Below the pieces are notes generated by a model, which had not been told where the DNA came from, ran no database searches, and saw only the letters and a program-made list of their open reading frames with translations. Below, piece by piece: positions 45,343 to 54,663 of a DNA stretch of 64,000 bases. Made by a program: the position numbers and the translations under genes. Each line of letters starts with the position of its first letter. The first letter of the stretch is position 1. The stretch is from Gemmatimonadota bacterium. GTDB taxonomy: Bacteria; Gemmatimonadota; Gemmatimonadetes; Longimicrobiales; Gaopeijiaceae. The stretch spans positions 28,423 to 92,422 of the forward strand of contig JACZXQ010000017.1 in the NCBI GenBank assembly GCA_022571515.1, read 5' to 3'.

Positions 45343-45366
45343 GGTGATGACGTGAATGCCATCACC
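45343..45366. promoter_or_regulatory. Inverted repeat upstream of SusC
   Basis: GGTGATG (45343-45349) and CATCACC (45360-45366), a perfect 7-base inverted repeat with a 10-base spacer, 29 bases before the SusC ATG. It could be an operator or a leader hairpin controlling the uptake operon. Weak, as no second site is seen. Confidence 0.3.
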
Positions 45367-45395
45367 AAAGGAATTCCCACAGTTAGGGAGGTTGT

Positions 45396-48300
45396 ATGAA
45401 AGGTTCCATTCGTGCGAGCTTGCTCCTGTTGACCGCCTTCGTGGCCTTGCCTGCCCTCGTGGCAGGTCAGGACATGCGGTTGGTGACAGGCACCGTGGCA
45501 AACGCCAGCACATCGCAACCCATGGCCGGTGTGCAGATCACGGTCAAGGGCATGACCGTCGGAACGGTGTCGAGCGGCAATGGTCGCTTCACCATCAATG
45601 TCCCGGCGGACGCAACCACTCTGGTGTTCACCAACCTCGGCTACAAGACCGTGGAAGCCACCATCACCGAGGGCCTGCTGGAGGTGTCGCTGGAGCAGAC
45701 GGCCATCGGTCTGGAAGGCATTGTCGTCACCGCCCTGGGCGTTCAGAGGGAGAAACGCAGCCTGGGTTACTCCGTCCAGCAGGTCATGGGCGATGAGCTC
45801 ATGGAAGTGCCGCAGATCAACATCGTAAACGCCCTCCAGGGGCGGGTCGCCGGCGTACACATCACCAACGCCGGGCCCATGGGTGGATCGTCCCGCATCG
45901 TCATCCGCGGGTCCAACTCCATCGCAGGGGACAACCAGCCGCTGTTCATCGTGGACGGCATCCCGGTGGACAACTCCGCGCCGAGCAACGACGGCTACGG
46001 CGGGATCGACTTCGGGAACGCGATCCAGGACATCGACCCAGCGAACATCGAGTCCGTCAGCATCCTGAAGGGCCCCAACGCGGCAGCCCTCTACGGATCC
46101 CGTGCGGCCAACGGCGCAGTGGTCATCACCACCAAGTCCGGTCGCTCCCATAGCGGTTTCACCTTCTCCACCAGTTTCACCACGCAGACGCCCCTGAAGC
46201 TCCCCGACTACCAGAACGTGTACGGGCAGGGCGTGGACGGTGAGTTCCAGTTCGTGGACGGCGCGGGTGCCGGCACATGGGACTTCGTGGACGAGAGTTG
46301 GGGACCGAGGATGGACGGTCGTCTCATCGACCAGTTCACCGGCCCGAACATGCCCTGGCTCCCGCAACCTAACAACGTCCGCAACTTCTTCCGGACGGGA
46401 CTGACGTCGAGCACGAATATCGCCTTCGCGCAGTCCAGCGATCAGGGCAATGTCCGCATCTCCCTGTCGAGAACGATGGTAGAAGGCATGGCGCCCAGTG
46501 AGTCCCTCGGCAAGATCGGTGTGTCCCTGAAGGGCGCCTTGAACGTGTCGAATCGTCTCACCACGGAGGCGTCCCTCAACTACACCAACCAGGAGGCCGA
46601 TAACCGCATGGGGACGGGCTACGACGAAGACAACCCCATGCAGAGCTTCATCTGGTTCGGACGCCAGGTGGACATGGAAGCGCTCCGCAACTACCGGTGC
46701 GTCGAAGGCACTCCCACCGCATGCGAGGAGGGTGGCCAGTACAACTGGAACTACAACTATCACAACAACCCCTTCTGGGAGCAGGAGGTCAACACCAACA
46801 ACGACACGCGTGACCGGCTCCTGGGGCACGTGTCGGCGACCTACCAGCTCAACGATTGGATCACGGCCACGGGCCGGATCGGGCGGGACTGGTACCGCGA
46901 ACACCGCAAGAGCGTCACGGCTTTCTTCAGCCTGGACGACGCGGGCGACGGCGGGTTCAGCGAGTCCACCCGCTTTTTCGCCGAGACCAACATGGACCTC
47001 ATTCTGACGGCGGCACGCCAGCTCACCGACGACATCACGCTGGACATGACCGGGGGTGGGAACATCCGCACGACGGAGTTCCAGTACGCCAACGTAGAGG
47101 TGAGTGCGCTCACGGCGCCGGGCATTTTCACCATCGACAATGCTGCGGCAACGCCCAACCCCACGGACTTCGAGTCGCACAAGAAGGTACGGAGCCTGTA
47201 CGGTTCGGTGAGCCTGAACTACAAGGGCTACTTCAACGTGGACGTGACGGGCCGTAACGACTGGTCCTCCACGCTCCCTGCAGACAACCGCTCGTACTTC
47301 TATCCCTCGGTGTCGTCGGCGTTCGTGTTCAGCGACGCGCTCGGGATCGAGAGCGACTTCTTCAGTTCGGGTAAGATCCGCGCGAGTTGGACGCGTGTGG
47401 GTAACGACACGAACCCGTATCAGTTGTCGTCGGTCTACAACTCGCAACTGGCCTTCGGCGGAGCACCCATGTTCTCGCTCCCCAATGGCCTTCCCAACAC
47501 TACGCTCAAGCCTGAGGAGACCACCGCCTACGAGTTCGGGACGGACCTCGGGTTCCTGAACGAGCGCTTGGGCTTCGTGCTCACGTACTACAACTCCCAG
47601 ACCCGGAACCAGATCCTCGGCGTGCAGATCTCTGCCGCCAGTGGCTACACCAGCCAGATCCTGAACGCCGGTGCGGTGAAGAACTGGGGTTACGAGCTGC
47701 TCCTGCGGGCGACGCCGATGCTCGGAGACAACTTCGCGTGGAACATGACGGTCAACTGGGGCAAGAACAACTCCGAGGTGACGGAGTTGTACGGTGACCT
47801 GGAGACTCTGGTTCTCGGTAGCTACTGGAGCATGAACATCGAGGCTCGGTTGGGTGAGGCCTACGGCGTCTTCTTCGGAAACGGCTACCTCACGGAAAAC
47901 GGAGATGGCACCGGCGCCTGGCTCCTCGACTCTCGTGGGCGGCCGCAGCGTGACACGAAACGCAGGATCCTGGGGAACTACAACCCCGACTGGATCGGCG
48001 GTATCTCGAACCGCTTCAGCTACGGACCTCTGGACCTGAGCGTCCTGGTGGACGGCCAGAAGGGCGGTGACATCTTCTCGGTCACCAACTGGTTCGGCGA
48101 GTACGCGGGCGTCCTCGAGTCCACCCTCCGTGGACGCGAGACCGACTTCTGTGATCCCGGAATCGTCGTGGCCGGCATCATGCCCGACGGTTCCGTCAAC
48201 GGAGACGGCGTGGACGACGTGACGGTGTGCCCCGAGTCCTACTTCGGGCGGAACTACGGCAATCAGGCGGCGGGCATCGACGACGCCACCTACTTCAAGC

Positions 48301-48527
48301 TCCGCGAGGTCCGCCTCGGCTACCAGATCCCGGCCAAGTTCATGGGGCGCTTCGGCTTCTCCGGCGGGGACATCGCCATCATCGGGCGAAACCTGCTCCT
48401 GTGGGCCCCGAACATCGACAACATCGATCCCGAGACGGCGTTCGACGCCAGCAACGTCCAGGGCATCGAGTTCGGGCAGTACCCGAGCGCGCGTAGCTTC
48501 GGCTTGTCACTTTCCATCCGGCCATAA
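45396..48527 (+). CDS. SusC/RagA-type TonB-dependent outer-membrane transporter
   Basis: 1043 residues; ATG 45396 follows GGGAGG. Signal peptide ends ALVAGQ. Then a carboxypeptidase-regulatory-like N-terminal extension (VTGTVANASTSQPMAGVQITVKG, GYKTVEATI; about 30-100) as in SusC. A TonB-box-like GIVVTALG leads to the plug (NALQGRVAGVHITN, SSRIVIRGSNSIAGDNQPLFIVDG). A barrel of about 800 residues ends in ARSFGLSLSIRP. Partners SusD, encoded 16 bases downstream, to import oligosaccharides or peptides with energy from TonB. Confidence 0.95.
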   Translation: MKGSIRASLLLLTAFVALPALVAGQDMRLVTGTVANASTSQPMAGVQITVKGMTVGTVSSGNGRFTINVPADATTLVFTNLGYKTVEATITEGLLEVSLEQTAIGLEGIVVTALGVQREKRSLGYSVQQVMGDELMEVPQINIVNALQGRVAGVHITNAGPMGGSSRIVIRGSNSIAGDNQPLFIVDGIPVDNSAPSNDGYGGIDFGNAIQDIDPANIESVSILKGPNAAALYGSRAANGAVVITTKSGRSHSGFTFSTSFTTQTPLKLPDYQNVYGQGVDGEFQFVDGAGAGTWDFVDESWGPRMDGRLIDQFTGPNMPWLPQPNNVRNFFRTGLTSSTNIAFAQSSDQGNVRISLSRTMVEGMAPSESLGKIGVSLKGALNVSNRLTTEASLNYTNQEADNRMGTGYDEDNPMQSFIWFGRQVDMEALRNYRCVEGTPTACEEGGQYNWNYNYHNNPFWEQEVNTNNDTRDRLLGHVSATYQLNDWITATGRIGRDWYREHRKSVTAFFSLDDAGDGGFSESTRFFAETNMDLILTAARQLTDDITLDMTGGGNIRTTEFQYANVEVSALTAPGIFTIDNAAATPNPTDFESHKKVRSLYGSVSLNYKGYFNVDVTGRNDWSSTLPADNRSYFYPSVSSAFVFSDALGIESDFFSSGKIRASWTRVGNDTNPYQLSSVYNSQLAFGGAPMFSLPNGLPNTTLKPEETTAYEFGTDLGFLNERLGFVLTYYNSQTRNQILGVQISAASGYTSQILNAGAVKNWGYELLLRATPMLGDNFAWNMTVNWGKNNSEVTELYGDLETLVLGSYWSMNIEARLGEAYGVFFGNGYLTENGDGTGAWLLDSRGRPQRDTKRRILGNYNPDWIGGISNRFSYGPLDLSVLVDGQKGGDIFSVTNWFGEYAGVLESTLRGRETDFCDPGIVVAGIMPDGSVNGDGVDDVTVCPESYFGRNYGNQAAGIDDATYFKLREVRLGYQIPAKFMGRFGFSGGDIAIIGRNLLLWAPNIDNIDPETAFDASNVQGIEFGQYPSARSFGLSLSIRP

Positions 48528-48543
48528 CCCAGGAGTCACGATC

Positions 48544-49974
48544 ATGAAAAGCTCATTGATTGTCAGACGGGTGCTCTTGGCCGGGATGGTTCTGGCCGTT
48601 GGCGCTTGCGACGAAGGACTCACCGAAATCAACGAAAACCCCAACGCTCCCACCGACGTCGGCGCACAGTTCGTGCTGCCTCAGGCCCTTCGCTCCTCGG
48701 TGGAGGCCACGTTCGGCGGGGGACAGATGCTCTCCCATACGGCCATCTGGCCGCAGCAGGGTGTGCAGCTCCAGTATCCCGACGAAGAGGAAGGTTTCGT
48801 CCGGGCCAGCCGGATGCAGGGCTACTGGAACAACTATTACGCAGGAGCGCTCGCCGACCTCCAGGTCGTCATCGACAAAGGCGCGGAGAGCGGCAGCGGG
48901 AACATCCAGGGAGTCGGGCTCATCTGGAAGAGCTGGGTCTTCCACCTCGTGACGGACCTGTGGGGAGACGTTCCTTACTCTGAGGCGCTCATGGCCGACG
49001 AGGGTATCACTCTGCCCGTGTACGATCCCCAGGAGCAGATCTACGAGGGCATGATTCAAACCCTCTCCGATGCTGTGGGCATGCTCGGCGGTGGATCCGA
49101 CTTCGGGCCCGGCGACATCCTGTACGGCAACGACATGACGAAGTGGCGGCGGTTCGCCAACTCGCTCCGCATGCGTCTGGCCATGCGGATGTCCGAAGTG
49201 AGCCCCGCGGCTGCGCAGGCGGCATTCGCGGCGGCCAACGCCGCCGGTGGCTTCCAGAGCAATGCGGACAACGCGATGCTGCAGTGGGCGGGGGCACCCT
49301 ACCAGAACCCGCTGTTCGAGAACTGGCAGGGCCGTGATGACCACGGCGTCAGCGCCACCCTGGTGGACATGCTGAAGGCGATGAACGATCCGCGCCTCGA
49401 GCTGTACGCCGAGCCCGCAGCGGAAGACGGTGAGTACCGCGGGTTGCAAAACGGCGACATCACGCCGAACTTCTCGTTGGCGTTCTACAGCCGCATCGGG
49501 AACAACTGGCGGGCCGACGGCGCGGCGACACCCACCGCGATCATGACGTATTCGGAGGTCCTGTTCCTCCAGGCGGAGGCCGCGGCACGCGGTTGGATCG
49601 GGGCCGACGCGGCAACGCTGTACGCCGACGGCATCCGGGCGAACATGACCCAGTGGGACGCGGCCAACACGCCGACGACCGCGGAAATCGATGCGTATCT
49701 GGCTCAGCCGGAGATCGCCTACACGGGCATGGAGCAGGTCCAACTCCAGAACTGGATCGGACTCTTCATGAACGGCAGCGAGGCGTGGTCGCATTGGCGC
49801 CGCACCGGCGTGCCGGACCTGCAGCCGGGACCGGACCTCACTCTGAGTCGAATTCCGGTTCGCTTTACGTATCCGACCCTCGAGCAGTCACTCAACAAGG
49901 CGAACTACGACGCTGCGGTGGCGCGGCAGGGTGCGGATGTACTGACTACAACTGTGTGGTGGCAGACTAACTGA
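48544..49974 (+). CDS. SusD-like surface lipoprotein
   Basis: 476 residues; ATG 48544 has AGGAG upstream. Lipobox at C22 (LAVGAC), followed by the SusD-type EGLTEINENPNAPT. Helical TPR-like body; WKSWVFHLVTDLWGDVPYSEAL and TYSEVLFLQAEAAARGW are the shared hallmarks, closest to the SusD-like_2 group. It acts as the lid that captures substrate for the SusC barrel. The transcript ends at a strong hairpin 29 bases further on. Confidence 0.93.
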   Translation: MKSSLIVRRVLLAGMVLAVGACDEGLTEINENPNAPTDVGAQFVLPQALRSSVEATFGGGQMLSHTAIWPQQGVQLQYPDEEEGFVRASRMQGYWNNYYAGALADLQVVIDKGAESGSGNIQGVGLIWKSWVFHLVTDLWGDVPYSEALMADEGITLPVYDPQEQIYEGMIQTLSDAVGMLGGGSDFGPGDILYGNDMTKWRRFANSLRMRLAMRMSEVSPAAAQAAFAAANAAGGFQSNADNAMLQWAGAPYQNPLFENWQGRDDHGVSATLVDMLKAMNDPRLELYAEPAAEDGEYRGLQNGDITPNFSLAFYSRIGNNWRADGAATPTAIMTYSEVLFLQAEAAARGWIGADAATLYADGIRANMTQWDAANTPTTAEIDAYLAQPEIAYTGMEQVQLQNWIGLFMNGSEAWSHWRRTGVPDLQPGPDLTLSRIPVRFTYPTLEQSLNKANYDAAVARQGADVLTTTVWWQTN

Positions 49975-50002
49975 GCCACTTCCGAAGCGGGTAGGTTTGA
50001 CG

Positions 50003-50034
50003 GAGGCCCCCCGGAGCTCGCTCCGGGGGGCCTC
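50003..50034 (+). terminator. Strong hairpin after SusD
   Basis: A 14-base perfect stem, GAGGCCCCCCGGAG / CTCCGGGGGGCCTC, with loop CTCG, starting 29 bases after the SusD stop. It has no clear U-run but is very stable. It separates the SusCD operon from the converging plug-protein genes, so it can serve both directions. Confidence 0.7.
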
Positions 50035-50070
50035 TCGCCTTGGTGGGTTCACGCTCCGCGGTACCGCCGG

Positions 50071-50526
50071 TCAGCCCCCAGCGGAACGCATGAACACCAG
50101 GATCAGGCCGTGGGCGTGGGTGCCGTAACCGGGACGCGTCGTGAATCCCAGGGGATACACCTCGACGCGGGACACGTCGGTGGCCCGGAGCGACGTGAGC
50201 ACGCAGGTGTCCGTCGTTCGGGTCCCGTCGACGTACACGTGGGGATTCACCAAGCCCTCGAAGCTCACCGCGCCACGCAGTGTGATGATGGGACACCTTC
50301 CCGAGTTCCGCTGTAGGCGGAAGTTGGGGATCTTGCCGACGAGCGTCGCCAGGAGGTCACCAGGACCATCCTCCAACGCCGTCCCGGTGAGGACCCAGCC
50401 CCCCCCCTCGTGGCGCACGCCGTTCTGGACCCCGACCTCGCGCCCACCTTTCGTGGGCAGGCATCCCGCCGTGAGGAGCACCGCGACACACGTGAGTGTG
50501 ACGAGCGTACCGCCTTGTATCTCCAT
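50071..50526 (-). CDS. Orphan TonB-plug-like lipoprotein
   Basis: 151 residues from ATG 50526, with lipobox at C22 (LLTAGC). The mature part resembles an isolated TonB receptor plug: GDLLATLVGKIPNFRLQR, CPIITLRGAVSFEGLVNPHVYVDGTRT, then the VSRVEVYPLGFTTRPGYGTHAHGLILVF strand. No barrel follows. A stop-to-start gap of two bases from the next plug-like gene shows co-transcription. Perhaps a soluble partner or decoy of a TonB receptor. Confidence 0.65.
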   Translation of the reverse strand: MEIQGGTLVTLTCVAVLLTAGCLPTKGGREVGVQNGVRHEGGGWVLTGTALEDGPGDLLATLVGKIPNFRLQRNSGRCPIITLRGAVSFEGLVNPHVYVDGTRTTDTCVLTSLRATDVSRVEVYPLGFTTRPGYGTHAHGLILVFMRSAGG

Positions 50527-50528
50527 CG

Positions 50529-51206
50529 TCAGCCGATTGTGATGACCTGGATGACCCCCGCTACATGACCCGTTCCCCACCGAGCCGTGGCGATCGAGGG
50601 CGGAACGAATCGGATGGACGAGATCGTCTGCAGGTGGATGCCACGCAAGGACTCGATCTCGCCGTACCGGAAGTCATCGAGGTATACCGGAACGGTTTGG
50701 GGTCCGGTCTGCCCGAAAACAGTCGGCGGCCGGCTGTTCAGCCACTCGGGTCGAAGCTGGCGCACGATGTCGTACGCGTTCTCCACCGGCAGGTCCAGGA
50801 ACTCCGCGAGGCCTAGGACGGACCGGTTCGCGGAAGAAACCATCACGATGTGGTCCGGCCTCCGGCCCCTGACGGGAAACGAGAAGCCCACTGCGAACCC
50901 GACGCCTCCTCCCACCGCAGCCCAGAGGCCGCGGCTCGCCTGGCTCTGTCCCGGAATCTCCGCCCAATCGCTCTGGCTGATCTGCGAGGCGAAGAAGCCC
51001 AGGCCGAATCCGACGGCCGCGCCACCGAGACCCGTGAAAAGACGGTGTTCCCAGGTCGGACCGGCGGCATCAGCACCGCTGGCCTGGGGCGCGCCGGCGC
51101 CAAACGGGGCTGCAGGCGGACCTGGCTGCCGGGCAACCTGCCCGTCCAGCCCGCCCGCGTACAGCGAGCCCACCAGAAGTACGCCGAATAGAGTAGCGAC
51201 GCGCAT
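50529..51206 (-). CDS. Second orphan plug-like envelope protein
   Basis: 225 residues from ATG 51206 (GTG 51221 in frame). Signal peptide then a Pro/Ala linker, two Gly-rich hydrophobic hairpins (LFTGLGGAAVGFGLGFFASQI, LWAAVGGGVGFAVGFSF) that look like glycine-zipper membrane segments, and a C-terminal plug-like module: YDIVRQLRPEWLNSR, VPVYLDDFRYGEIESLRGI, ISSIRFVPPSIATARWGTGHVAGVIQVIT. The plug resemblance is to the 'V.V..DG...G....L..I....I..I.....GA.A..R.G' pattern. First gene of the two-gene run. Confidence 0.55.
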   Translation of the reverse strand: MRVATLFGVLLVGSLYAGGLDGQVARQPGPPAAPFGAGAPQASGADAAGPTWEHRLFTGLGGAAVGFGLGFFASQISQSDWAEIPGQSQASRGLWAAVGGGVGFAVGFSFPVRGRRPDHIVMVSSANRSVLGLAEFLDLPVENAYDIVRQLRPEWLNSRPPTVFGQTGPQTVPVYLDDFRYGEIESLRGIHLQTISSIRFVPPSIATARWGTGHVAGVIQVITIG

Positions 51207-51398
51207 TATTCTCTCGATCACCCGACTTCGACTTCGAGCCGGGACACAGCGTGAGCGATCTCGGACGGAGTCTGCGGCCTCGCGACCGCCTAGCCCTACA
51301 ATAGGACCATCCGGGGGTGGCGAACACCCCTCGTGCTCCCCGAAAACGGCATCCGCCTCGAGGCTGGTGATTTCTTGACCTCCCGCCGTGGATCGTGT

Positions 51399-51665
51399 CC
51401 TATTCCAATATCCGATCGACCGATCAAGCGGCTCCTCGATAGTAATGGCTGAGGATTCCGCCCAGCCGTTCCTGTCGAGCGACCGGCCCTGAGGCGGGTT
51501 CTGGAACGCCGGCGAGCATCACCAGGAACATCTGCAAAGGCGTGTTCAACATCCCTCAACTCGTCGGGTCCAATACCCGCCATGTCGCTCGAGAATGACG
51601 TCGCGGAGGCAACCTGGCCCCCTGCGAACTCACCGACGTAGCGATCGGCTGGGTTTTGGACAGGA
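51399..51665 (-). mobile_element. Integrase-core transposase 3' remnant, copy 2
   Basis: The minus strand ends a frame with VARQERLGGILSHYYRGAA and stop, the common C-terminus of integrase-core (DDE) transposases ('RERLGGLLKYYHRAA'). Only about 40 residues of coding end remain. Both edges match the 45.0 kb copy. An end motif, CCTATTCCAATATCCGATC, also appears at 62.4 kb in the opposite orientation. The rest of the 51207-51780 gap holds nothing else I can support. Confidence 0.65.
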
Positions 51666-51780
51666 CGGGAACGCTACACAGCCGCACCCGCCCCACCTGG
51701 AGTCGCGGGAGGTTCTGTCCCCCGGCCCGCGTTGACATCGCGCCCGTCGCCATGCCCGGAGAGCGGCTACCTCTCGACAG

Positions 51781-53097
51781 CTACAGCTCGAAGCGCTGGT
51801 GTTGGAAGGCGAAGGTGTACTCCTCGAGTTCCGTGAGCACCGGCTCATAGATCTCGGACAACATGGGCATGTGAACTCCGCTGAGCTCGATCTTCCCCTC
51901 GAGGATCAGCCGGCTGGCGATTGCGGCGGGGAGGGAAACGGCGCGGGACATCGCGGAATCGCCATGGGGCACGCCCTCGACCCGCATCGTAGACAGGTGT
52001 CTCTCTCGACGATCGGGGAACTCCACTTCGATCTCGTCGTGGACGATGATCATGTCCTTCTCTCCAGGCGAGTAGGACATTTTCTTGACCATGAGATCGA
52101 CGATGACATCCACATTGGTCCCCTTGGCCACGGCCAAGGGGCTCTCGTCGAAGAGACCGAGCCAACCCAGGCGCTCCATGGTGTCGGACTTGATGGACAG
52201 GCCCAGAAAGGTCGCCACGTCCTCCCGACCTGCACCCGGCCTGCCGATCGAAGACGCGGTGAACTCGCGATAGCTCAACCCGGCGAAGTCCCTTTCTTTC
52301 CCGCTGTCGAGAAGGTTGAGCGCAATGAGGCTTTTCATGGTGCTGCACCAGCCGACGAAGCGCAGGAGGCCGCGGTAGAGCGATGCCTTCTCATCGAGCC
52401 CGAAGTGGGGCAGGTAACGCAGGCTGCTTCGGTTTGGGTACGTCTCGAAGGTGCCCAGGCCTTCTATATCAACCAGCCAGTGGTGGTCGAAGAGCTCAGC
52501 GGCCGGCACGTCGACGACCTCGCCGTCCTTCAGATAGGCCGCCGCGGTCTGGGCTGCCAGCATGACGCCGCGCGGGCTCCAGGAAAACTTGTAGCCCATG
52601 GGATTGCGATTACTCTCGAAGGAGGGGAGCCCGGCTCCGTAGGAGGTCAGCGACCGGACCCGTCCGCCCTTCCTCACGGCTTCGTCGATCATCCGCTTGG
52701 CGCCCATATGATCAATGCCCGGATCTTCGCCGATCTCGTTGAGAAGCAGGACGCCATTCTGCTTGGCTCGCTCGTCCAGGGCCTGCATCTCTGGGCTGAC
52801 GTACGAGGTCGTCACCAGGGTCTTTCCGTTACGCAGGCAAGCCTCGGCCACGGGGATGTGCATAGAGGGCGGGATCATGCTGACGACGAGATCCGCCTCT
52901 CTCACGATCCCTTCCAGCGCTTCGAGATCGTCCGTAGTCCACGCGAGAGCCCGGCCATTCGAACGCTCCGCGATGATGGCCTCCGCTTTGGCTACCGTGC
53001 GTGTTGCCATGAGCACGCGATAGCCGGCGCGATCCATCAGATAGTCGGCGAGGGGCTTGCTGACCAGACCCGCGCCGAGAATGGCGACCTGCTTCAC
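51781..53097 (-). CDS. Saccharopine dehydrogenase-like enzyme
   Basis: 438 residues from GTG 53097, which has GGAGG seven bases upstream; the longer frame would lose that site. Rossmann start KQVAILGAGLVSKPLADYL, DLVVSMIPPSMHIPVAEACL, LNEIGEDPGIDHMGAKRMID and SYGAGLPSFESNRNPMGYKFSWSPRGVM match the LYS9-type saccharopine dehydrogenase (NADP, glutamate-forming). It would act in lysine breakdown or synthesis via saccharopine. Its partner lysine-forming enzyme is not in the window. Confidence 0.9.
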   Translation of the reverse strand: MKQVAILGAGLVSKPLADYLMDRAGYRVLMATRTVAKAEAIIAERSNGRALAWTTDDLEALEGIVREADLVVSMIPPSMHIPVAEACLRNGKTLVTTSYVSPEMQALDERAKQNGVLLLNEIGEDPGIDHMGAKRMIDEAVRKGGRVRSLTSYGAGLPSFESNRNPMGYKFSWSPRGVMLAAQTAAAYLKDGEVVDVPAAELFDHHWLVDIEGLGTFETYPNRSSLRYLPHFGLDEKASLYRGLLRFVGWCSTMKSLIALNLLDSGKERDFAGLSYREFTASSIGRPGAGREDVATFLGLSIKSDTMERLGWLGLFDESPLAVAKGTNVDVIVDLMVKKMSYSPGEKDMIIVHDEIEVEFPDRRERHLSTMRVEGVPHGDSAMSRAVSLPAAIASRLILEGKIELSGVHMPMLSEIYEPVLTELEEYTFAFQHQRFEL

Positions 53098-53199
53098 CAG
53101 TACACCTCCACGAATGAGATTCACGGATACGGAAGGAAATTCAAATGAACTCTGGGGCCGAAAGAAAAGGTAGGCGCGATGTGGTGGACGAACCAGGTT

Positions 53200-53310
53200 G
53201 AGAGAGGTCGCAACGCCCATGCGGCCAAACGGTTCTTTCGTAAGCTGCTGAAGGGGCAGGGGAGCCCGCCGTGGCAGCTGGCGACGGACGAGCTGAAGAG
53301 GTACGCGCTC
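53200..53310 (+). mobile_element. IS6-family transposase fragment
   Basis: Encodes RNAHAAKRFFRKLLKGQGSPPWQLATDELKRYA, about 36 codons nearly matching the IS6-type transposase at 62 kb (RNARAAKRFFRKLLKGQVSKPWQLVTDKLKSY). Contains the middle catalytic Asp (TDE/TDK) only. Flanks on both sides are unrelated. Confidence 0.75.
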
Positions 53311-53432
53311 GCTCGTTCAAAGATTGCAGTGTGGCTATCGCTGCTCGAGCAAATCCGACCGATCCTCTGCCTCGGCTTCACCCCGGCCACATCACGTTGA
53401 CAATACGTTGCGGTGACCCGTGATCCGCGAGG

Positions 53433-54587
53433 TCAGGATTTTGGCAGAGCTTTCTTGGGGTCCACGAACGGTTTCCTGACGACGGTTGCCTCCGCATTGC
53501 CCGAAGGCGCCTCCACCGTCAAGGTCGTGCCTAATTCCGCGCGAGCAATGCCCACCATGGCGTAGCCGATGTTCTTCTCCAAGCGGGGCGAGTACGCCGC
53601 GGATGTGATGAACCCGACTTCAGCGTCCTCTGCTTTGACGGGCCACCTCGTCATGTTCAGGTCCAACGCATCGCCCCCGATCTCTACGCCCACCAGTTTC
53701 CGCGAAGTTCCTTCGGCCTTTATCCTCGCCAGCGCGTCTTTCCCGATGAAATCGGCTTCCTTGTCGAGATCAACCAGCCACCCCAATCCCACTTCGTAGG
53801 GATTGTTGTCCAGGGTCATGTCGATGCCGTAGTTCAAGATTCCCGCTTCGATACGGCGGATATCGGAGGGGCCGGTGGGTCGGATGCCGAAAGGTTTCCC
53901 CGCTTGCATAACCTGCTCCCACAGTTCGTTTCCACGGCTTCCGTCGCGCAGGTAAACCTCGTAGCCGATCTCCGCGCTCCACCCGGTTCGCGTAACGATG
54001 ACGGGGATCCCGTGCAGGTCCGTCTCCAGGAAGTAGTAGTACTTGAGGTCGAGAACGTCGTCACCGAAAAGGGCGTGAACGACTTCCTTGGATCTTGGCC
54101 CCTGGATCTGCATCGGCGACACATCAGGCTCTCGGATCTCGACATCCATGCCGAGTTTGTAAGCGACTCCCTTGGCCCACAGCAACACGTCGCTGTCGGC
54201 CAGCGCCAGCCAAAAGTGGTTTTCGCCCAAACGTAACAAAACGGGGTCGTTGATAATGCCGCCGTCTTCGGCCGTGATGACGACATATTTTCCCTGACCG
54301 ACGTCGCACTTCGACAGGTCTCGCGACGTAAGCAGGTTAGTGAATTCGAAAGCGTCGGGACCCGTTATCTCAACCTGCCTCTCGACGCTAACGTCCCAAA
54401 CCGTGACGTCGTCGAGCAGTGCCTGGTACTCGACTTCGAATTCGTCGTACCGGGTCGGCAGGAATGTGTGGTTGTATACGGTGTAGGCGCGGCATCCGTA
54501 ACGGCGGGTCGATTCAAAAAAGGGAGAGCGGCGCAGACGTGCGCCGCGCTGGACGACGGCCATATCGAAGAGTTCGGGCATGTCCAT
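53433..54587 (-). CDS. GcvT-fold enzyme of the DmdA-like group
   Basis: 384 residues, the tetrahydrofolate-dependent aminomethyltransferase fold. The N-terminus RRSPFFESTRRYGCRAYTVYNHTFLPT, then VWDVSVERQVEITGPDAFEFTNLLTSRD and EPDVSPMQIQGPRSKEV, follow the DMSP-demethylase (DmdA) style rather than glycine-cleavage GcvT. The TGWSAEIGYEVYL loop has Trp where GcvT has 'GYTGE'. If active it would move a methyl from a sulphonium compound or a related donor to tetrahydrofolate. Neighbours are not glycine-cleavage genes. Confidence 0.7.
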   Translation of the reverse strand: MDMPELFDMAVVQRGARLRRSPFFESTRRYGCRAYTVYNHTFLPTRYDEFEVEYQALLDDVTVWDVSVERQVEITGPDAFEFTNLLTSRDLSKCDVGQGKYVVITAEDGGIINDPVLLRLGENHFWLALADSDVLLWAKGVAYKLGMDVEIREPDVSPMQIQGPRSKEVVHALFGDDVLDLKYYYFLETDLHGIPVIVTRTGWSAEIGYEVYLRDGSRGNELWEQVMQAGKPFGIRPTGPSDIRRIEAGILNYGIDMTLDNNPYEVGLGWLVDLDKEADFIGKDALARIKAEGTSRKLVGVEIGGDALDLNMTRWPVKAEDAEVGFITSAAYSPRLEKNIGYAMVGIARAELGTTLTVEAPSGNAEATVVRKPFVDPKKALPKS

Positions 54588-54648
54588 TTCCTCAGGTTTC
54601 TGGAATTGGGGCCGAAATTAACCCGCGAGATGGAAGTCGGGAAGTCAC

Positions 54649-54663
54649 GTTGGTGCATGGCTC
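54649..54663 (-). repeat. GAGCCATGCACCAAY repeat, copy 1
   Basis: Reverse-complement copy (GTTGGTGCATGGCTC). One of four copies in 54.6-58.2 kb. Confidence 0.8.

Noticed and set aside
45336..47447. 703-codon open frame on the minus strand
   Set aside because: It is antisense to the SusC gene, with His/Arg/Val-rich composition and no domain; a GC-bias shadow.
48553..49794. 413-codon minus-strand frame
   Set aside because: Antisense to the SusD-like gene with no family pattern.
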